64,000 nt of DNA from an uncultured Lachnospiraceae bacterium (lineage in GTDB: Bacteria; Bacillota; Clostridia; Lachnospirales; Lachnospiraceae): assembly GCA_947629385.1 (NCBI GenBank), contig CANRDO010000004.1:1-64000 (forward strand), read 5' to 3'. This document shows positions 61,072 through 64,000 of the stretch, in pieces. The notes under the pieces were generated by a model that saw nothing but the letters and a program-made list of their open reading frames with translations, ran no database searches and was not told the origin of the DNA. A program made the position numbers and the translations under genes. Numbering within the stretch: the first letter of the stretch is position 1; each line of letters opens with the position of its first letter.

Positions 61072-64000
61072 GTGCTTCTCCGCAGGACTGGATGGGGTAT
61101 CTTGATACGGCGGCGAAACTATACCGCTATCCGTTTTCAGATACGCTATTGATCCACGCGCAGCGTCCGGACGCGACAGCGTGTGCATCGTTGGAAGTCT
61201 GGAATGAAAAAATGCTCCGCTGGGTGAACCGGGGCGCAAAAGGGATCGCGCTGCTTAATGAGACAGGGCCGCGTCTTGCACTCCGCTATGTTTTTGATGT
61301 ATCGGATACCCATGCGGTGCGCGGTGCAAGACCGCTGTATCTGTGGAAACTGCAGGAAGGGCAGGGAGGGCAGGAAGGGCAGGAAGGGGCGCTGTTTGAC
61401 CACCTGACAGACACATACGGACTGGACGATGGGGTATCCGATTTGCATACCGCGCTCTGGAAGGTCGCGAGTGATATGGCGGAAGATAGCCTGGAAGAAG
61501 CGATGGACGGGCTTGAACAGCAAATTGAAGGTACATTTCTGGAGGAGCTTGACGCATACAGTATCCAGGTGGAATTCCGGGAGCTTCTCACAAATAGCGC
61601 GTATTACATGCTTGCAAGGCGGTGTGGGCTTGATCCGTTGGACAGGCTCGATGAGGCAGCCTTTTCCGGCATTACAGATTTCAATGATCTGTCTGTGCTT
61701 ACTTTCCTCGGAAATGCAACAAGCCAGATTGCTGAGCCTGTCCTGAAGGATATTGGAAGGACGGTCCGGCGCATTTCCATTGAGGAGCAGAAAAAAAGTT
61801 TTGAAGAAACTATTGAAAAAAGGAATGAAGTAGTTTATAATGAATTTAACACTTTAAAGCGTGAAAGCAAAAACATAGAAGGAGGGACAAGCAATGGAAA
61901 TGACCTACCACCGCAAGGGAGATTACCTGTTTCCGAACCTGACCGTACAGACGGAGAGCCCGGTGACAGGGAAATACGCAATGCTGCGCAGGACATATCT
62001 GAAGGAGAACAAAAAGAATCTGTATCAGAGCCTGTTGCTGACCGGGAAGCTGAACCGGCACCTGCAGGCGACCGAGACAGCAGCGCAGGAGAGGATGGAA
62101 GGCTCGGTGAAGAAGCTGTTGGAGAAGTACCCGGCACCGGACAAGGCGGCAGACCAGATGGCATGGGCAGCGCACATGAACAGCCTGACAGCGATGGCGG
62201 AGGAGAGCATCTTGGCGGAATTGGTCTACATCTGACCGAGGAAACAAGTGAACAGGATTTGAGCGAAGCAGAGGTGGAAATTGCCTCTGCTTTATCTTTG
62301 CCTGAATTACCTACGGCAAATGCACAGATCAGGAAGATCGAAGAACATGTGGCGGCGCTTTATGCGGGGAAGATTTCGATCCCTTCTGACGTCGTGGATG
62401 AAGTACTTAGGCAAGGAGGCAACCGAAAGGGAAGCCAGCTCCGTATTATCTACAATTTCATGATCGAGCAGAGTTCAAAAGAATACGCAGATTTTGTGCG
62501 CAGGGAGTATGGGATAGGCGGCAAAGGACTGGAAATTGGCGGCAAGGAATACTCGGTCTGGTTCGATGAGCTTGGTATGCAGATCGCGGTGGGGCGTACG
62601 GTGACTGACCAGATTCTTGATAAGGTATTTTTATCATGGGCTGACATCTCCTGGAGGATTCAGCAGCTTCTCAGGCAAGGGGAATATGCTCCACAGGTGG
62701 TATTGGATGCGGCAAGGGAGAACGCACTGAAAGAACATGCAAGCACGCTGATATTTATGAAAATGGATATGGGAGAAGGCGTTGCAGAGCTGGTTTTTGC
62801 GGATGTAGAACCGTTTCGCCTAGGATTTCCGGATGCAGAAGAAAGGGTTTCTGAGATGCTTGCGCAGCCGGAGTATCTTGAGGATTTGATCGAACGTATG
62901 GAGGGACTTGTAGATGCCTATGGGGAAGACAGGAGTATCATGCGCTTCAAATATTACCGCCCGGATAAGGTACTGGAGCAGTTACGGAAACTGGCCAAAA
63001 AAGCGGTCCCTTATCAGGCGAGGGAAGGATTTGTGTGGGAGGAGCATCCGGTATTCATCACACAGGATGAAATTGACGCTTTCCTTGCTAAAGGTGGGCC
63101 ATATCCAGACGGACTGCTTGCCACATACGCTTTCTTTATTCAGGATAAATCTGACAAGGAAAAAGCAGATTTTCTCAAACAATTGTATGGCACTGGCGGG
63201 CACAGCGGTGCGCTGTCAAGGGGAGACGATTCCTTTGCCAATTATAGCGGTAAAGGGTTGCAGCTTGCGCGAGGGGACTACGGAACACCAGACGCGGAGG
63301 TCGTGCTGAAATGGCCGAAGGTGGCAAAGCGAGTAGATTACCTGATTAATAATGACAGGTTCCTCAAAAGCAACGACTATTTTCGTATGCCGGGTTATGA
63401 ACGGGAAAGAATCGCAGATCGGATCATTAGCTTTTATTCTCGTATGCCAAAAGAAATTGAGAGACCTTATCAGGAAGATTTTTTTAATGAGAATGCGCGT
63501 AAAACTTTGCCGGGTCTTCTTCAAGAACCGTATTACGCAGAGGAACTGGTGGCAAAAATGGATGCTGCACTTGCTTCGCTTCCTCTTGATTATGAAGATT
63601 ATGAGAAACGTGCAGAGACGCTTTCTGTTGTGCATCAGTACATTGAGGGGACATATACGATCTTCCCGGTGAAGAAAAAAGAAGCACAGACGGAAACAGT
63701 CGAAAGACAGCTTTCCATTTTCGACTTCATGGGGGCAGAGGAGCCGCCTGCGCGGGAAAAAGCAGGAAAGACGGTAACTATCTATCCTGGGGAAAAGAAC
63801 AACCTGCCTTATGATATCGTTATTGAAAAAATACATTTGGAAGAGCCTGAAAAGGATAAGCAGGAGGAAAAACCGGATACAAGTGTCCAGACTGCAGGGA
63901 CATTTGAATATGGAGGCTATCACTTTATCCCGTACGGGGTGCTTCCCCCGGATCTTGACTTCAAAGCTGCCACGGCAGGCACGGTTTCAGAACGCATTTT
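61017..64000 (+). CDS. very long ICE helicase/methylase-type protein, N-terminal part (continues beyond window)
   Basis: An uninterrupted frame from ATG 61017 to the right edge (994 codons visible, no stop). It begins AKLRDIRFLASETAKSVSAS and contains YPFSDTLLIHAQRPDATACA, SEP/DRT-rich linker (~285-405) and two related blocks, IIYNFMIEQSSKEYADFVRR near residue 478 and TYAFFIQDKSDKEKADFLKQ near 704, each followed by YG[IT]GG. These match the N-terminus of the multi-thousand-residue ICE proteins that end in N6-methylase and SNF2-type helicase domains. Those C-terminal domains would lie outside the window, so the catalytic role is inferred. The linker overlaps a complete tnpV frame. Confidence 0.85.
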   Translation, partial: MAKLRDIRFLASETAKSVSASPQDWMGYLDTAAKLYRYPFSDTLLIHAQRPDATACASLEVWNEKMLRWVNRGAKGIALLNETGPRLALRYVFDVSDTHAVRGARPLYLWKLQEGQGGQEGQEGALFDHLTDTYGLDDGVSDLHTALWKVASDMAEDSLEEAMDGLEQQIEGTFLEELDAYSIQVEFRELLTNSAYYMLARRCGLDPLDRLDEAAFSGITDFNDLSVLTFLGNATSQIAEPVLKDIGRTVRRISIEEQKKSFEETIEKRNEVVYNEFNTLKRESKNIEGGTSNGNDLPPQGRLPVSEPDRTDGEPGDREIRNAAQDISEGEQKESVSEPVADREAEPAPAGDRDSSAGEDGRLGEEAVGEVPGTGQGGRPDGMGSAHEQPDSDGGGEHLGGIGLHLTEETSEQDLSEAEVEIASALSLPELPTANAQIRKIEEHVAALYAGKISIPSDVVDEVLRQGGNRKGSQLRIIYNFMIEQSSKEYADFVRREYGIGGKGLEIGGKEYSVWFDELGMQIAVGRTVTDQILDKVFLSWADISWRIQQLLRQGEYAPQVVLDAARENALKEHASTLIFMKMDMGEGVAELVFADVEPFRLGFPDAEERVSEMLAQPEYLEDLIERMEGLVDAYGEDRSIMRFKYYRPDKVLEQLRKLAKKAVPYQAREGFVWEEHPVFITQDEIDAFLAKGGPYPDGLLATYAFFIQDKSDKEKADFLKQLYGTGGHSGALSRGDDSFANYSGKGLQLARGDYGTPDAEVVLKWPKVAKRVDYLINNDRFLKSNDYFRMPGYERERIADRIISFYSRMPKEIERPYQEDFFNENARKTLPGLLQEPYYAEELVAKMDAALASLPLDYEDYEKRAETLSVVHQYIEGTYTIFPVKKKEAQTETVERQLSIFDFMGAEEPPAREKAGKTVTIYPGEKNNLPYDIVIEKIHLEEPEKDKQEEKPDTSVQTAGTFEYGGYHFIPYGVLPPDLDFKAATAGTVSERI
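61353..61388 (+). repeat. four 9-bp tandem repeats in the long ICE gene
   Basis: CAGGAAGGG / CAGGGAGGG / CAGGAAGGG / CAGGAAGGG, in frame, encoding QEG QGG QEG QEG. Copy-number change would keep the frame. Confidence 0.85.
61894..62235 (+). CDS. tnpV: TnpV-family protein nested in the +1 frame of the long ICE gene
   Basis: A complete 113-residue frame with its own strong site GGAGGG at 61881-61886 and ATG at 61894, wholly inside the long gene but in the +1 frame. The product looks globular and matches my recollection of the TnpV transposon-encoded family: YHRKGDYLFPNLTV at the start, GKYAMLRRTYLKENKKNLYQ near residue 27, LLLTGKLNRHLQ, then KAADQMAWAAHMNSLTAMAE and a C-terminal LAELVYI. In the host frame the same bases encode a low-complexity Gly/Glu/Asp/Pro/Arg linker. 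Function of TnpV is unknown. Confidence 0.78.
   Translation: MEMTYHRKGDYLFPNLTVQTESPVTGKYAMLRRTYLKENKKNLYQSLLLTGKLNRHLQATETAAQERMEGSVKKLLEKYPAPDKAADQMAWAAHMNSLTAMAEESILAELVYI

Larger units (their letters stand above)
31148..64000. mobile_element. integrative and conjugative element, Tn1549/CTn-like backbone (right end not in window)
   Basis: A continuous set of ICE genes runs from just after lysS to the window edge: partition (ParA/ParB), RepA_N initiator, regulators, VirD4, Maff2, VirB6-like, PrgI, VirB4, sortase B, NlpC/P60 hydrolase, DUF4315/DUF4366, TopB and a very long terminal gene. The gene order matches the conjugation module of Tn1549 and Clostridioides difficile CTn elements. No relaxase, integrase or excisionase gene is seen; these usually lie at the far end. 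The left boundary is inferred to lie between 31148 and 31212 from context and direct repeats there. Confidence 0.88.

Overview
The window reads as chromosome of a gut-type Clostridia, most likely Lachnospiraceae. The support is a class A rnpB, the dusB-greA-lysS order, a TGS-fused nucleoside kinase, a ChvE/GguA/GguB sugar importer, strong Shine-Dalgarno sites and sigma-A promoters with 16-18 bp spacing. A Tn1549/CTn-like integrative and conjugative element (ICE) of a type common in gut Firmicutes follows lysS. Species cannot be told from the sequence.

Bases 1-31147 are chromosomal. A Nif3-like protein and a TGS/uridine-kinase fusion come first. Then follows a tightly coupled four-gene operon (2914-11218) behind a good promoter: a GH3-type acyl-acid amido synthetase, an NRPS of order adenylation-carrier-condensation, and a heterodimeric ABC exporter. 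I read this as a small natural-product pathway with its own exporter; the product is unknown. rnpB lies next. After it come an HTH/Ser-Thr-kinase/secreted-protein set, a ChvE-GguA-GguB importer, thpR, an FMN 2-hydroxyacid oxidase, an aldo/keto reductase with ferredoxin clusters, a cluster of seven + strand tRNAs facing two - strand tRNAs, a YbaK deacylase, an NfeD/SPFH pair, argF, birA, and dusB-greA-lysS.

From just after lysS to the right edge lies the ICE. It begins with small conserved ORFs (DUF6075, DUF3970), ParA, ParB and a RepA_N initiator carrying three 69-bp repeats, then regulators and two sigma-like proteins. Next is a 2235-residue adhesin with a thioester-like head, many CnaB-type repeats and a TPKTG anchor. 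The transfer block follows: PP-loop/PAPS-reductase-like protein, PcfB, VirD4, Maff2, VirB6-like, PrgI, VirB4, sortase B, a 3D/NlpC-P60 hydrolase, DUF4315, DUF4366 and TopB. An AT-rich cargo cassette (M56 sensor, BlaI repressor, divergent lipoprotein) separates this from a very long ORF that runs off the right edge. No integrase or relaxase is in view; they presumably lie beyond 64000.

The two observations I rate highest are the GH3-NRPS-exporter operon and a complete TnpV-family gene with its own ribosome-binding site nested in the +1 frame of the long terminal ICE gene, where the host frame is only a low-complexity linker.
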